Assembly (NCBI GenBank): GCA_016208485.1
Contig: JACQXY010000008.1
Coordinates: 1-64,000 of the forward strand
Length of the DNA: 64,000 bases
Source of the DNA: Acidobacteriota bacterium
GTDB taxonomy: Bacteria > Actinomycetota > AC-67
Direction: 5' to 3'
The translations under genes and the position numbers were made by a program. This document shows positions 54,677-62,233 of this stretch, piece by piece (position 1 is the first letter of the stretch; every line of letters begins with the position of its first letter). The notes under the pieces were generated by a model. That model did no database searches and had not been told where the DNA came from. It was given only the letters and a program-made list of their open reading frames with translations.

Positions 54677-54953
54677 CCCGGAGATCGAGCGGATTCGCGC
54701 GCTGGCGAGGCGACTCGAGTGCCCACCGGCAGTGATGATGCGCGAATGGGTGTTGGAGCGCCTCGCCAAGGAATCGAGGCTTGGGTCCGGGGCGACCGTT
54801 GCTCTGGTCGAACCATGTCGGCAGGTCAGACGGGCAGAACGTCTTGCCGCATCTCGACGTCCCGTCGCGGCGGCGTACGAGAGAGCGGCTGGAGCTGCGG
54901 GGAAGAGGGCTGCGAAGAACACCAGGGCGAAGGGTCGCCGTTCGAGGGCGTGA
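54522..54953 (+). CDS. Ribbon-helix-helix antitoxin-like protein
   Basis: 143 residues. Ribbon-helix-helix core at about 45-85 (YSIRIPSPEIERIRALARRL) followed by a basic C-terminus (KRAAKNTRAKGRRSR). A perfect AGGAGG stands six bases upstream of ATG 54522. It is longer than most antitoxins because of the basic tail. Would neutralise the preceding toxin and repress the pair. Confidence 0.68.
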   Translation: MKQREIEEFLAGEAEELERRREEPKRYVRRRGRPPLPAELRAGQVYSIRIPSPEIERIRALARRLECPPAVMMREWVLERLAKESRLGSGATVALVEPCRQVRRAERLAASRRPVAAAYERAAGAAGKRAAKNTRAKGRRSRA

Positions 54954-55055
54954 ACCTCGTCCGCGCGCGCAGGCCCCGGTCCGAGTTCCCCGGCGCCGGC
55001 CCCACCCGCGTAAAGCCCTCCGGTCCGGCGGCCGAGACAACTGGGGGAAAACGCC

Positions 55056-56129
55056 ATGGAGATCGATGAGCTGCTCGACGCCGCCGCGGCGGCGAAGGCC
55101 TCCGACGTCCACCTCCGGGCCGGCGCGCCGCCCTACCTCCGCGTGGACGGCGAGCTCGAGGCGATCGAGGCCCCGGCGCTCGGGCCCCAGGAGGTCGAGA
55201 CCCTCGCCCACTCCCTCATGACGGCGGGCCAGGTGCGCCGCTTCGACGAGACGAGCGAGGCCGACTTCGCCTACACCACGCCGGCCGGGGTTCGCTACCG
55301 GGTCAACGTCTTTCGCCAGCGAGGGGTGGTCGGCGCGGCGCTGCGGCGCGTCCAGCCGGGCGGGGCGACCTTCGAGGATCTCGGACTGCCGCCGGCGGCG
55401 CGCTCGCTCGCCGAGGAGCGGCGCGGGCTCGTCCTGGTCACCGGGATGACCGGCTCGGGCAAGACGACGACGACCGCGGCGATGGTCCAGCACATCAACG
55501 CCACGCGCGCCTGCCACGTGGTGACGATCGAGGACCCGATCGAGGTGCTCCACGCCGACGATCGCGCGATCATCGATCAGCGCGAGATCGGCATCGACAC
55601 CGCCGACTTCCACGTGGCGCTCAAGCACGTGATGCGTCAGGACCCCGACGTGATCTTCATTGGGGAGATGCGAGACGTGGAGACCGTGGAGGCCGCCCTG
55701 CGCGCCGCCGAGACCGGCCACCTCGTGATCTCGACCCTCCACACGATCGACGCGACCGAGACCGTCAACCGGATCATCGACTTCTTCCCTCCGCACCAGC
55801 AGCTCCAGGCGCGCCTCACGCTCGCCGGGTCGCTGAAGGGGATCGTCTCGCAGCGCCTGCTCAAGCGCGCCGACGGGCGCGGGCGGGTCCCGGCGGTCGA
55901 GATCATGGTCATGAACGGCCGGATCTTCGACATGATCGTGAACCCGGATCAGACCAACCTGATCGAGTCGGTGATCCAGGAAGGCGAGTACTACGGGATG
56001 CAGACGTTCGACCAGCACCTCATGCAGCTCATCAAGGACGGCACGGTCACGATCGAGGAAGCGATCTCGGCGGCCACGAGCCCGCACGACATGGCCGTGT
56101 CGCTGCGGCGGATGGGCTTGACCGAATAG
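55056..56129 (+). CDS. pilT: PilT-like type IV pilus retraction ATPase
   Basis: 357 residues. N-terminal PAS-like domain, then Walker A GMTGSGKTTTT (130-140), Asp box around VVTIEDPIEVLH, Walker B DPDVIFIGEMRD and His box HLVISTLHTIDA. A hexameric secretion-family ATPase. No other pilus genes are in the window, except possibly the TadE-like protein, so it may be an orphan or work in trans. Confidence 0.92.
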   Translation: MEIDELLDAAAAAKASDVHLRAGAPPYLRVDGELEAIEAPALGPQEVETLAHSLMTAGQVRRFDETSEADFAYTTPAGVRYRVNVFRQRGVVGAALRRVQPGGATFEDLGLPPAARSLAEERRGLVLVTGMTGSGKTTTTAAMVQHINATRACHVVTIEDPIEVLHADDRAIIDQREIGIDTADFHVALKHVMRQDPDVIFIGEMRDVETVEAALRAAETGHLVISTLHTIDATETVNRIIDFFPPHQQLQARLTLAGSLKGIVSQRLLKRADGRGRVPAVEIMVMNGRIFDMIVNPDQTNLIESVIQEGEYYGMQTFDQHLMQLIKDGTVTIEEAISAATSPHDMAVSLRRMGLTE

Positions 56130-56170
56130 GCGCTCGGGGCGCGCGGGCCGGACGAGGGACCCTCGAAGGC

Positions 56171-56192
56171 CTTAGTCAACTGATTGACTAAG
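56171..56192. promoter_or_regulatory. Perfect operator palindrome of phd-vapC with embedded -35
   Basis: CTTAGTCAA (56171-56179), CTGA, TTGACTAAG (56184-56192): 9-bp perfect arms. The right arm supplies the -35 TTGACT (56184-56189), and TACTCT (56207-56212) is the -10 after a 17-bp spacer. The antitoxin GTG lies six bases beyond, so mRNA is probably leaderless and binding would block polymerase. Confidence 0.75.
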
Positions 56193-56218
56193 CACCCGGA
56201 GAGCGGTACTCTGACCGC

Positions 56219-56446
56219 GTGGACACCGTCAGCGTGCATGAAGCGAAGACTCACCTCTCGCGGCTGCTCCAGCAAGTGGAGGCCGGCGAGGAGGTCCTCA
56301 TCGCCCGCGCCGGGCAACCGGTCGCCCGGCTCGTTTCCACCCGCCCGAAACTGCCGCGCGCGCCGGGACGCCTCAAGGGTGAGGTGCGGATCGCGGCCGA
56401 CTTCGACGCGCCGCTGCCCGAGGGGCTGTGGACGTCCGGGCTGTGA
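56219..56446 (+). CDS. Phd/YefM family antitoxin
   Basis: 75 residues: VSVHEAKTHLSRLLQQVEAGEE is the Phd/YefM DNA-binding start, then VLIARAGQPVARLV, and a C-terminal toxin-binding tail (DFDAPLPEGLWTSGL). GTG start without a ribosome site. Overlaps vapC3 as GTGA. Confidence 0.9.
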   Translation: MDTVSVHEAKTHLSRLLQQVEAGEEVLIARAGQPVARLVSTRPKLPRAPGRLKGEVRIAADFDAPLPEGLWTSGL

Positions 56447-56817
56447 ACGGCCTCCTCGACACGCACGCGCTCCTGTGGTGGATCACCGATGACCGGCGCC
56501 TCACCCGGCGCGCGCGCGGGGTCATCGCCGCCGGCGGGATCCTGGTGAGCGTCGTCTCGCTCTGGGAGATCGAGATCAAGCGCGGGCTCGGCCGGATCGA
56601 GGCCGACACGCGGGCGATTCTCGACGAGGTGTCGCGCACGGATGGATTCCACTGGCTGGACGTGAGGCCCTCCCACGTGGCCGGCCTGGCGGATCTGCCC
56701 CCGGGGCACGGGGATCCCTTCGATCGCATGCTGGTGGCGCAAGCGCGGCAGGCCCACGTGCCCCTGGTCACGCGCGACAAGGCGCTCCGGGGGTATGCGA
56801 TCGAACTCGTCTGGTAG
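56443..56817 (+). CDS. vapC: PIN-domain toxin partnered with Phd
   Basis: 124 residues. PIN acidic residues in GLLDTHALLWW, VSLWEIEIKRG, GDPFDRMLVAQA and LVTRDKALR; ends LVW. This PIN subgroup (COG3744-like) normally pairs with Phd/YefM antitoxins as here. GTG 56443 overlaps the antitoxin stop; an upstream in-frame GTG at 56428 is less likely. Confidence 0.9.
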   Translation: MNGLLDTHALLWWITDDRRLTRRARGVIAAGGILVSVVSLWEIEIKRGLGRIEADTRAILDEVSRTDGFHWLDVRPSHVAGLADLPPGHGDPFDRMLVAQARQAHVPLVTRDKALRGYAIELVW

Positions 56818-56876
56818 CAACCGTCCGCTACCGACATCGCGACCATCCTCGAGTACCCCCCCCGAACGCTCGTCCC

Positions 56877-56896
56877 GCGCGCCGCGCGCGGCGCGC
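56877..56896. repeat. 20-bp GC palindrome between vapC3 and pcnA
   Basis: Perfect palindrome of 10-bp arms with no loop (GCGCGCCGCG/CGCGGCGCGC). It may be a terminator for the toxin gene or a binding site ahead of pcnA. Confidence 0.4.
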
Positions 56897-56924
56897 GCTC
56901 GCCCCCTGCGCCGCGCGCGGGGGC

Positions 56925-56930
56925 TATCCT
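56925..56930 (+). promoter_or_regulatory. Leaderless-type -10 box of pcnA
   Basis: TATCCT ends six bases before the pcnA ATG (56937), with no Shine-Dalgarno sequence between. Confidence 0.55.
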
Positions 56931-56936
56931 GGGCGG

Positions 56937-58367
56937 ATGCGGAAGCTTCCCACCGACCTCGCCGCGCGCCTTCGCGACCTCGTGCGGCTCTCACCGGTCG
57001 TCACCGACCTCGCGAACCGGTTCGAGGCGGCAGGACACCAGATCTACCTCGTCGGGGGGAGCGTGCGCGACGCCCTGCTCGGGCGGCTCGGGGCCGACCT
57101 CGACCTTGCGACCGACGCGCGCCCGGAGGAGGTCCTCGAGATCGTGCGTCCCTGGAGCGACGCGCACTGGATCGTCGGGATCGCGTTCGGCACGGTCGGC
57201 GCGCAGAAGCGGAAGGTGCGCCTGGAGATTACCACGTTCCGCGGCGAGCGCTACCGCGAGGACTCCCGCAATCCCGAGGTCCACCACGTCCCGACCATCG
57301 AGGCCGACCTCGCGCGGCGCGATTTCACGATCAACGCCATGGCGCTGCGCCTGCCCGACCGGACGTTCGTGGACCCCCACGGCGGGCTCGCCGACCTGGC
57401 GGCGAAGCGACTGCGGACCCCGCTCACGCCGGCCGAGTCTTTCTCCGACGACCCGCTGCGGATGTTGCGCGCGGCCCGCTTCGTGGCCGCGCTCGGCGTT
57501 TCACCCGACGCGGGTGTCGTCGACGCGATGCGCGCGCAGCGGAGCCGCCTCGGGATTGTGTCGGCCGAGCGCATCCGCGACGAGCTGACGAAGATCCTCG
57601 AGTCCCCGGCCCCTTCGAAGGGGCTCGACCTCGCGACGCAGACCGGGCTCTCGGAGCAGTTCCTTCCCGAGCTGCCGGCGCTTCGCCTGGAGCAGGATCC
57701 GGTCCACCGGCACAAGGACGTCTACCGCCACACCCTGGCCGTCGTGGACAAGATTGCGGCCTCCGACCCCGAGTCCGAGCCGGACACCGTGCTGCGCATG
57801 GCCGCGCTGCTGCACGACGTCGGGAAGCCCGCCACCCGCCGCTTCGAGGGCGAGGGGGGCGTGTCGTTCCACCACCATGAGGTCGTCGGCGCGCAGATCG
57901 CCGAGCGCCGCCTGCGCGAACTGCGCTTCCCGAAGGACTTCGCCGACCCGGTGGTCGCCCTCATCGAGATGCACCTGCGGTTCCACACCTTCCGGCTCGG
58001 CTGGACCGACTCCGCCGTGCGGCGCTACGTGCGCGACGCCGGCGGTCTGCTCGACCGGCTGAACCGGCTCGTGCGCGCCGACTGCACCACGCGCAACCCG
58101 TTCCGCGCGCGCCAGCTCTCCTCGGCCATGGACGAGCTGGAGGCGCGGATCGCCCACCTCGCCGCGGAGGAGGACTTGAAGAGGATCCGCCCGCCGCTCG
58201 ACGGCCACGAGGTGATGAGCCGCCTCGGCGTGCCGCCGGGTCCGGTGATCGGGGAGGCCCTTCACCACCTCCTCGATCTGCGCCTCGAGCGCGGCGAGAT
58301 CCCGCGCGAGGAGGCGCTCCGCCTCCTCGACGAGTGGGCCGCCGAGCGCGGGCTCGGCGCGCGGTAG
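56937..58367 (+). CDS. pcnA: CCA tRNA nucleotidyltransferase with HD domain
   Basis: 476 residues. Nucleotidyltransferase head with GGSVRDALLGR and DLDLATDARPEE, RRDFTINAMAL, then an HD domain with LLHDVGKPATR and later VALIEMHLRFH. Adds or repairs the CCA end of tRNAs, needed here since the tRNA-Ile in this window lacks an encoded CCA. The C-terminal segment GVPPGPVIGEALHHLLDLRLE is typical. Plus strand as in the mycobacterial order. Confidence 0.95.
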   Translation: MRKLPTDLAARLRDLVRLSPVVTDLANRFEAAGHQIYLVGGSVRDALLGRLGADLDLATDARPEEVLEIVRPWSDAHWIVGIAFGTVGAQKRKVRLEITTFRGERYREDSRNPEVHHVPTIEADLARRDFTINAMALRLPDRTFVDPHGGLADLAAKRLRTPLTPAESFSDDPLRMLRAARFVAALGVSPDAGVVDAMRAQRSRLGIVSAERIRDELTKILESPAPSKGLDLATQTGLSEQFLPELPALRLEQDPVHRHKDVYRHTLAVVDKIAASDPESEPDTVLRMAALLHDVGKPATRRFEGEGGVSFHHHEVVGAQIAERRLRELRFPKDFADPVVALIEMHLRFHTFRLGWTDSAVRRYVRDAGGLLDRLNRLVRADCTTRNPFRARQLSSAMDELEARIAHLAAEEDLKRIRPPLDGHEVMSRLGVPPGPVIGEALHHLLDLRLERGEIPREEALRLLDEWAAERGLGAR

Positions 58368-58454
58368 CGGCGCGCGGGGCCTCGCCCAAACGCCGCACTT
58401 TGCCGGTCCTCTCTTCTTGTCCCGAGGGTCCGCTTCAGGGGCCTCCGAGTGGGC

Positions 58455-58483
58455 TTGACATGTTCTTTTTTCGTGGTATGCAT
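58455..58483 (+). promoter_or_regulatory. Strong promoter upstream of the secreted-protein gene
   Basis: Consensus -35 TTGACA (58455-58460), 16-base spacer with a T-run, and -10 TATGCA (58477-58482). A start near 58490 gives a leader of about 118 nt before the ATG at 58608, long enough for regulation. No riboswitch class recognised. Confidence 0.6.
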
Positions 58484-58607
58484 GCTCCGTAGCGTTTTGA
58501 GGGTGGCTCGGAAGTAAGGCGGGAAGGGGGTGGGGTACCAGGGGAGGATCCGTCATCGCGGCCTTGCATCGTGAGGGGGCTTGATTCCTTCCCAAGAGGA
58601 GGCAAGC

Positions 58608-59051
58608 ATGGTGGGTGGGAAGGCAGGAGTCCAACCCTCAACGAGTTCCCGCATCGCGACCGTCCTCGGCACAGCAAGGAGGTGGCTCGTCGTGGCGGCG
58701 GTGCTGGGTGCCGCCCTCGGGTCCGGTCTGCAACCGATGGAGGCGCAGGCCACCAGCCGGTGCTTCAACGAGACCCCGCCAGGCGACGTCGGCGCGGGGT
58801 TGTATGGACCCGGCGGTTGGTACTACGTCGGAGTTGACACCGGGATCTACGGGGACGGCCCCGGGGCGTGCATTATTACTCCCAACGATCCTAACCCTGG
58901 GACCGTTGTCATGGCCCGGCATTCCCGCTCCACGGGCTACACCTACGGGAAGATCCCCGTGTGCGTCGGCACCATCTGCAAAGACGCTCCCGGTATCCCG
59001 GTGATGGTGGATACCGGGTACGACATCTATACGGACGGAACGCAAAGCTGA
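58608..59051 (+). CDS. Small secreted protein of unknown function
   Basis: 147 residues. Signal peptide to about 46 (WLVVAAVLGAALGSGLQPMEAQA). The mature part has paired cysteines (TSRCFNE, GACIITP, PVCVGTICKD) and Gly/Tyr-rich stretches. AGGAGG five bases before ATG 58608 makes that start clear. No family recognised. Followed by a perfect stem-loop. Confidence 0.72.
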   Translation: MVGGKAGVQPSTSSRIATVLGTARRWLVVAAVLGAALGSGLQPMEAQATSRCFNETPPGDVGAGLYGPGGWYYVGVDTGIYGDGPGACIITPNDPNPGTVVMARHSRSTGYTYGKIPVCVGTICKDAPGIPVMVDTGYDIYTDGTQS

Positions 59052-59072
59052 GCTTCAGCACGGTGCTGAAGC
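59052..59072 (+). terminator. Stem-loop directly after the secreted-protein stop
   Basis: GCTTCAGCAC, one base, GTGCTGAAGC: perfect 10-bp arms beginning at the base after the TGA. No T-run follows, which is usual for GC-rich terminators; it could alternatively mark the left edge of the neighbouring mobile cassette. Confidence 0.5.
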
Positions 59073-59122
59073 GCGATGCTTCCGCCGTGCCTCTCTACCT
59101 CCATCCTGACCACCGGCGGCGG

Positions 59123-59143
59123 CTTCACCGCCCGCCGGTGAAG
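59123..59143 (+). repeat. Second stem-loop, 8-bp arms
   Basis: CTTCACCG (59123-59130), loop CCCGC, CGGTGAAG (59136-59143), nested within a CACCGGCGG/CCGCCGGTG repeat. It lies in the non-coding stretch (59052-59340) left of the recombinase cassette; role unknown. Confidence 0.4.
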
Positions 59144-59340
59144 ACCCGGAGAAGTGTCTAGCAATGACTACCGCAGCGTCAGGGATAGCAGCCGCAGGCG
59201 CCCGCTGGGTTGTCACCGATGATCGCTGCGTAGGCGGTGTAGTCGCATCGCCGCCGCTTGATGCGACGCGCCGTGCCGAGCCCATGAGGCCGATAATGCT
59301 AGACACAACGGCTCGACTCAGTTATCGTTGTGCGGGAGGA

Positions 59341-59748
59341 GTGCGGACGTTGGGGGCGGCGGGGCTCCTGCATCCACATCCGGACGAAGTGGCCGCGGTT
59401 CTGTTCGCCGGTCCGAACCGGTTCTTCCTAGCGGCCGACAAGGTGCAGGTGAAATACGAGATGCTTCGGGCGCACGGCGTCGATGGGGTGAGCGTCACCG
59501 AAGCCGCCGAGTTCCACGGCTACTCGCGCGCCGCGTTCTATCTGGTGGCGACATCGTTCGAGGAACGGGGGATGGCGGGCCTGGTGGACGAGCGGCGGGG
59601 GCGTCGAGGGCCGGTGAAGCTCACACCGCAGGTCGTGGCCTTCCTGCGCGGGGCCGAGGTCGCGACACCCGAGTTGGTCGCCGAGGTCGAGCGCCGCTTC
59701 GGGATGCGTCTGCATCGGCGGACCGTCGAGCGGGCGAGGCGCGTATGA
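59341..59748 (+). CDS. Helix-turn-helix protein of the recombinase cassette
   Basis: About 135 residues. Sequence FAGPNRFFLAADKVQVKYEML, then a helix-turn-helix (VSVTEAAEFHGYSRAAFYLV), a GLVDERRGRRGPVKLTP linker and a C-terminal segment ending LHRRTVERARR, reminiscent of transposase DNA-binding parts. The start is uncertain: GTG 59341 directly follows GGGAGGA and TTG 59350 has better spacing; an ATG at 59284 is also open. Probably regulates or assists the recombinase. Confidence 0.7.
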   Translation: MRTLGAAGLLHPHPDEVAAVLFAGPNRFFLAADKVQVKYEMLRAHGVDGVSVTEAAEFHGYSRAAFYLVATSFEERGMAGLVDERRGRRGPVKLTPQVVAFLRGAEVATPELVAEVERRFGMRLHRRTVERARRV

Positions 59749-60041
59749 GCCGGTTCTGGCCGGCGCGGGAGACTCCTCAACTCGACTACGAAGCTCTCCG
59801 GGAAGCGGCGATCGCCGGGGTGCCGCTTGCTGGCGAGGCGGCGGCGCGGTTCGAGGCGCGCGGGTTGGCTGGGCTCGTGTGCGCCAGGCCGGGCGAGTTG
59901 ATCTTCGAAGCGGTGCTGCTCGGCGCACGCCGCCCCGCGTGGACGCCGTATGTCGATCCGCGCCTGGATGCGCTGGCGGCTGGCTACGCGCTGCTGCTCG
60001 CCCACCCGGACCGCTCGCATCGCGAGGAGGTTCTCGTATGA
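59745..60041 (+). CDS. Conserved small protein of the recombinase cassette
   Basis: 98 residues (MSRFWPARETPQLDYEALRE...), mostly helical, with FEARGLAGLVC and a C-terminal ALLLAHPDRSHREEV. Overlaps both neighbours by ATGA (59745 and 60038). No domain recognised; likely an accessory or directionality factor, by position only. Confidence 0.6.
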   Translation: MSRFWPARETPQLDYEALREAAIAGVPLAGEAAARFEARGLAGLVCARPGELIFEAVLLGARRPAWTPYVDPRLDALAAGYALLLAHPDRSHREEVLV

Positions 60042-62233
60042 GAGTGGCGCTCTACGCGCGGGTCTCGACCGAAGCGCAGGAGGCACGCGGCACGATAGGC
60101 TCGCAACTCGAGGTGCTGCGGACGCGGGTGCGGGCCGAAGGAGACGAGCTGGTGGCCGAGTTCATCGACGATGGATACTCGGGAGCACGGCTTGACCGTC
60201 CCGGTCTTGACGCGCTGCGGGACGCGGCCGAGGCGCGCCTGATCGATGGGGTCTGGTGCCTCTCACCCGACCGGCTCGCGCGCGTCTACGCCTATCAGGT
60301 CATCGTATGCGACGAGCTGGCGCGACACGGGGTCGCGGTGCTGTTCTCCGACGCACCCCCAATCGGAGATGATCCGCAAGCGCGGCTGCTCACGCAGGTG
60401 CAGGGCGTCATCGCTGAATATGAGCGGGCGAAGATGGCCGAACGCTACCGGCGGGGCAAGCTTTGGCGGTCCAAAGAGGGTGAGGTCATCTCCTGGAAGG
60501 CACCATACGGGTATCGGCGCGTCTTGCGATCGGCCGGCAAACCGGCGCACCTTGACGTCTACGAACCCGAGGCCGTGGTCGTGCGGGAGATCTTCTCCGA
60601 CTACGTCACCGGCGGTCATTCGATCCGTGAGATCACGCGACGGCTCAACGCTCGCGAGGTTCCCTCGCCGACCGGCAACCCGGTGTGGGGCACCTCAACC
60701 GTCTCACGGCTGCTGCGCAACGACGCCTACGTCGGATGCGTCTACTACAACCGCACCCAGGTCGCTTCGCCAACGAGGCCGGCAAAGCATCCGACCACAC
60801 CACGTCCTCGGTCTCGCGAGGAGTGGATCGCCATCCCCGTGCCGCCCATCGTCGCCAGTGAGGTGTTCGAGGCGGCGGCTGGCGTGAGCCGTGACAACTC
60901 GAAGTGGAGTCCTCGCAATGCTGAGCCGGGCGTCTGGCTGCTCCGCGGGCTCGTCCGCTGCGGTGCGTGCGGCGTCGGGGTGAACTGCCACAGGATGCGA
61001 GGCCGAAACGGTACCACCCACCGCTACTACTACTGCCGCAACCACGATCCACTCCGCGCCGGAGGCGAGGACCGGCGCTGCCCCGAACGCAACGTTCGCG
61101 CCGACGCGCTTGACGCATTCGTCTTCGATCAGGTCCGTGAGGCGCTGCTCCGCCCCGAGACGCTCATCGCCGGCGAAGCCGCGATCGGCGCACGTGCGCC
61201 TGCCACTGACGACGAGCTCTTGGCCACGCAACTGGAGCGTCTGGACCGCAAGCGCGACGCCACCGAAGCCGAGCGGCGTCGCCTCACCGACCTCTACCAG
61301 TCCGGCCTGGTCGAACTCAGCGAGATCAAACGCCGCGTCCACGAGATCGACGCGCGACGCCGTCAACTCGACCAACAGCGATCCGCGCTGGCCGAACGGC
61401 ACCGGGCCCTCGCACAGCACAACCGGCTGCGCCGACGCGTCGGCGAGTTCGCAACCCGCATTGCCCGCACCATCGACCGGCTCGATTTCGACGAGCGTCA
61501 ACAACTCCTTCGACTCCTCGTCGAAGAAGTGCGCGTCGCCGGACATCGGGTTGAGATTCGGCTCCGCATCCCCTTCGACGATCCGGAGAATGAACCGCCA
61601 ACTCCCGATCATTCCCGCCGGCGGCAAGGACCGCGGAAGCCTTCGGACGGAGCGTCAAGGGAAGACCGTTTGCGTTCCTTCGGTGACCATCTACGGTGCG
61701 GGGTGGAACGCGCTGTACATCAAGGTTGGGTGAGCTTGACGCAGGAGGAGAGCCTGGCGGGCCGGGGGGGATCCAGGAGGATCCCCCCCGGCCCTGGCTC
61801 TCCTCCTGCTCCTTGCCGCGGCGCCGCTTCCGGCCCGAAGCGAGGGCCGCCCCGACTGCGAGAGCCCGAAGACCTGCCCCGTCTACCATCTCTATCAGCC
61901 GCCCATCCGCTGGCGCGCCGCGTCGGACGGAGTCGTGCGCATTCCCTACGACATCTTCCCTGTTCAGCCCAGGATGCCGGAGGATCGCGCGATCGCTGCC
62001 ATCCGGGCGGCCGTGGCGACTTGGGAGGCCTACAACCCGAAGTTGCGCTTCGTCTATCTTGGGGTGCGGTCGACGCCCCCGTGGTCCGGCGACGGTCGGA
62101 ACTCAATCGGTTTCGCGGATCCCATCATGACGGGCCTCCTACTGCCGACGTCGGTGGCCGGGCGCGCCGGGTGGTGGGTGCAGGAGGAGCCGTACATCAG
62201 TTGTCATGGGCGGCTGCGCACCCGGACGAATGA
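60038..62233 (+). CDS. Large serine recombinase; C-terminal end ambiguous
   Basis: N-terminal resolvase domain with catalytic Ser in YARVSTEAQ (about residue 10), IDDGYSGARLDRPGLD and LSPDRLAR. Then a recombinase domain (SIREITRRLNAREVPSP), a zinc-ribbon (RCGACGVGVNCH near 308-319 with later CRNHD and RCPE cysteines), and a coiled coil (about 400-480). Family-like sequence ends near residue 560 (about 61720). The frame stays open to 62233, but the last 170 residues look like off-frame translation of the neighbouring metalloprotease gene. ATG overlaps the previous gene. Confidence 0.88.
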   Translation: MRVALYARVSTEAQEARGTIGSQLEVLRTRVRAEGDELVAEFIDDGYSGARLDRPGLDALRDAAEARLIDGVWCLSPDRLARVYAYQVIVCDELARHGVAVLFSDAPPIGDDPQARLLTQVQGVIAEYERAKMAERYRRGKLWRSKEGEVISWKAPYGYRRVLRSAGKPAHLDVYEPEAVVVREIFSDYVTGGHSIREITRRLNAREVPSPTGNPVWGTSTVSRLLRNDAYVGCVYYNRTQVASPTRPAKHPTTPRPRSREEWIAIPVPPIVASEVFEAAAGVSRDNSKWSPRNAEPGVWLLRGLVRCGACGVGVNCHRMRGRNGTTHRYYYCRNHDPLRAGGEDRRCPERNVRADALDAFVFDQVREALLRPETLIAGEAAIGARAPATDDELLATQLERLDRKRDATEAERRRLTDLYQSGLVELSEIKRRVHEIDARRRQLDQQRSALAERHRALAQHNRLRRRVGEFATRIARTIDRLDFDERQQLLRLLVEEVRVAGHRVEIRLRIPFDDPENEPPTPDHSRRRQGPRKPSDGASREDRLRSFGDHLRCGVERAVHQGWVSLTQEESLAGRGGSRRIPPGPGSPPAPCRGAASGPKRGPPRLREPEDLPRLPSLSAAHPLARRVGRSRAHSLRHLPCSAQDAGGSRDRCHPGGRGDLGGLQPEVALRLSWGAVDAPVVRRRSELNRFRGSHHDGPPTADVGGRARRVVGAGGAVHQLSWAAAHPDE
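61740..62183 (+). pseudogene. Matrixin-like metalloprotease, N-terminal half
   Basis: Encodes a signal peptide (ALALLLLLAAAPLPARSEG), a prodomain-free start (CESPKTCPVYHLYQPPIRW) and the matrixin N-terminal fold (IPYDIFP..., AAIRAAVATWEAYNPKLRF, NSIGFADP). No ATG/GTG/TTG is in frame. Skipping one base in the G7 or C7 run would connect it to GTG 61730 and give a good signal peptide with an RR pair. The frame is interrupted after WWVQ at 62183 by an IS110 element; its other half resumes at 63716. Confidence 0.75.
61741..61809. repeat. 69-bp near-perfect hairpin
   Basis: Inner arms of 14 bp (61761-61774 and 61779-61792, including G7/C7 runs and GGATCC) around an AGGA loop. Outer arms of 14 bp (61741-61754 and 61796-61809, GCAGGAGGAGAGCC and its complement). 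Only a small asymmetric bulge separates them. It covers the start of the signal-peptide coding region of the metalloprotease gene. Confidence 0.9.

Larger units (their letters stand above)
59341..61730 (+). mobile_element. Three-gene serine-recombinase cassette
   Basis: HTH protein, small protein and large serine recombinase in ATGA-overlapping order. This arrangement recurs as a mobile unit in Actinomycetota genomes (recalled, not searched). Ends are not defined by sequence: the left end lies after 59072 and the right end before about 61740. No flanking duplication was recognised. Confidence 0.6.

Noticed and set aside
61734-62233. Last 170 residues of the serine recombinase frame as a genuine domain
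   Set aside because: Another frame over the same bases encodes a signal peptide and matrixin fold, and the recombinase-frame residues are Arg/Pro/Ser-rich.
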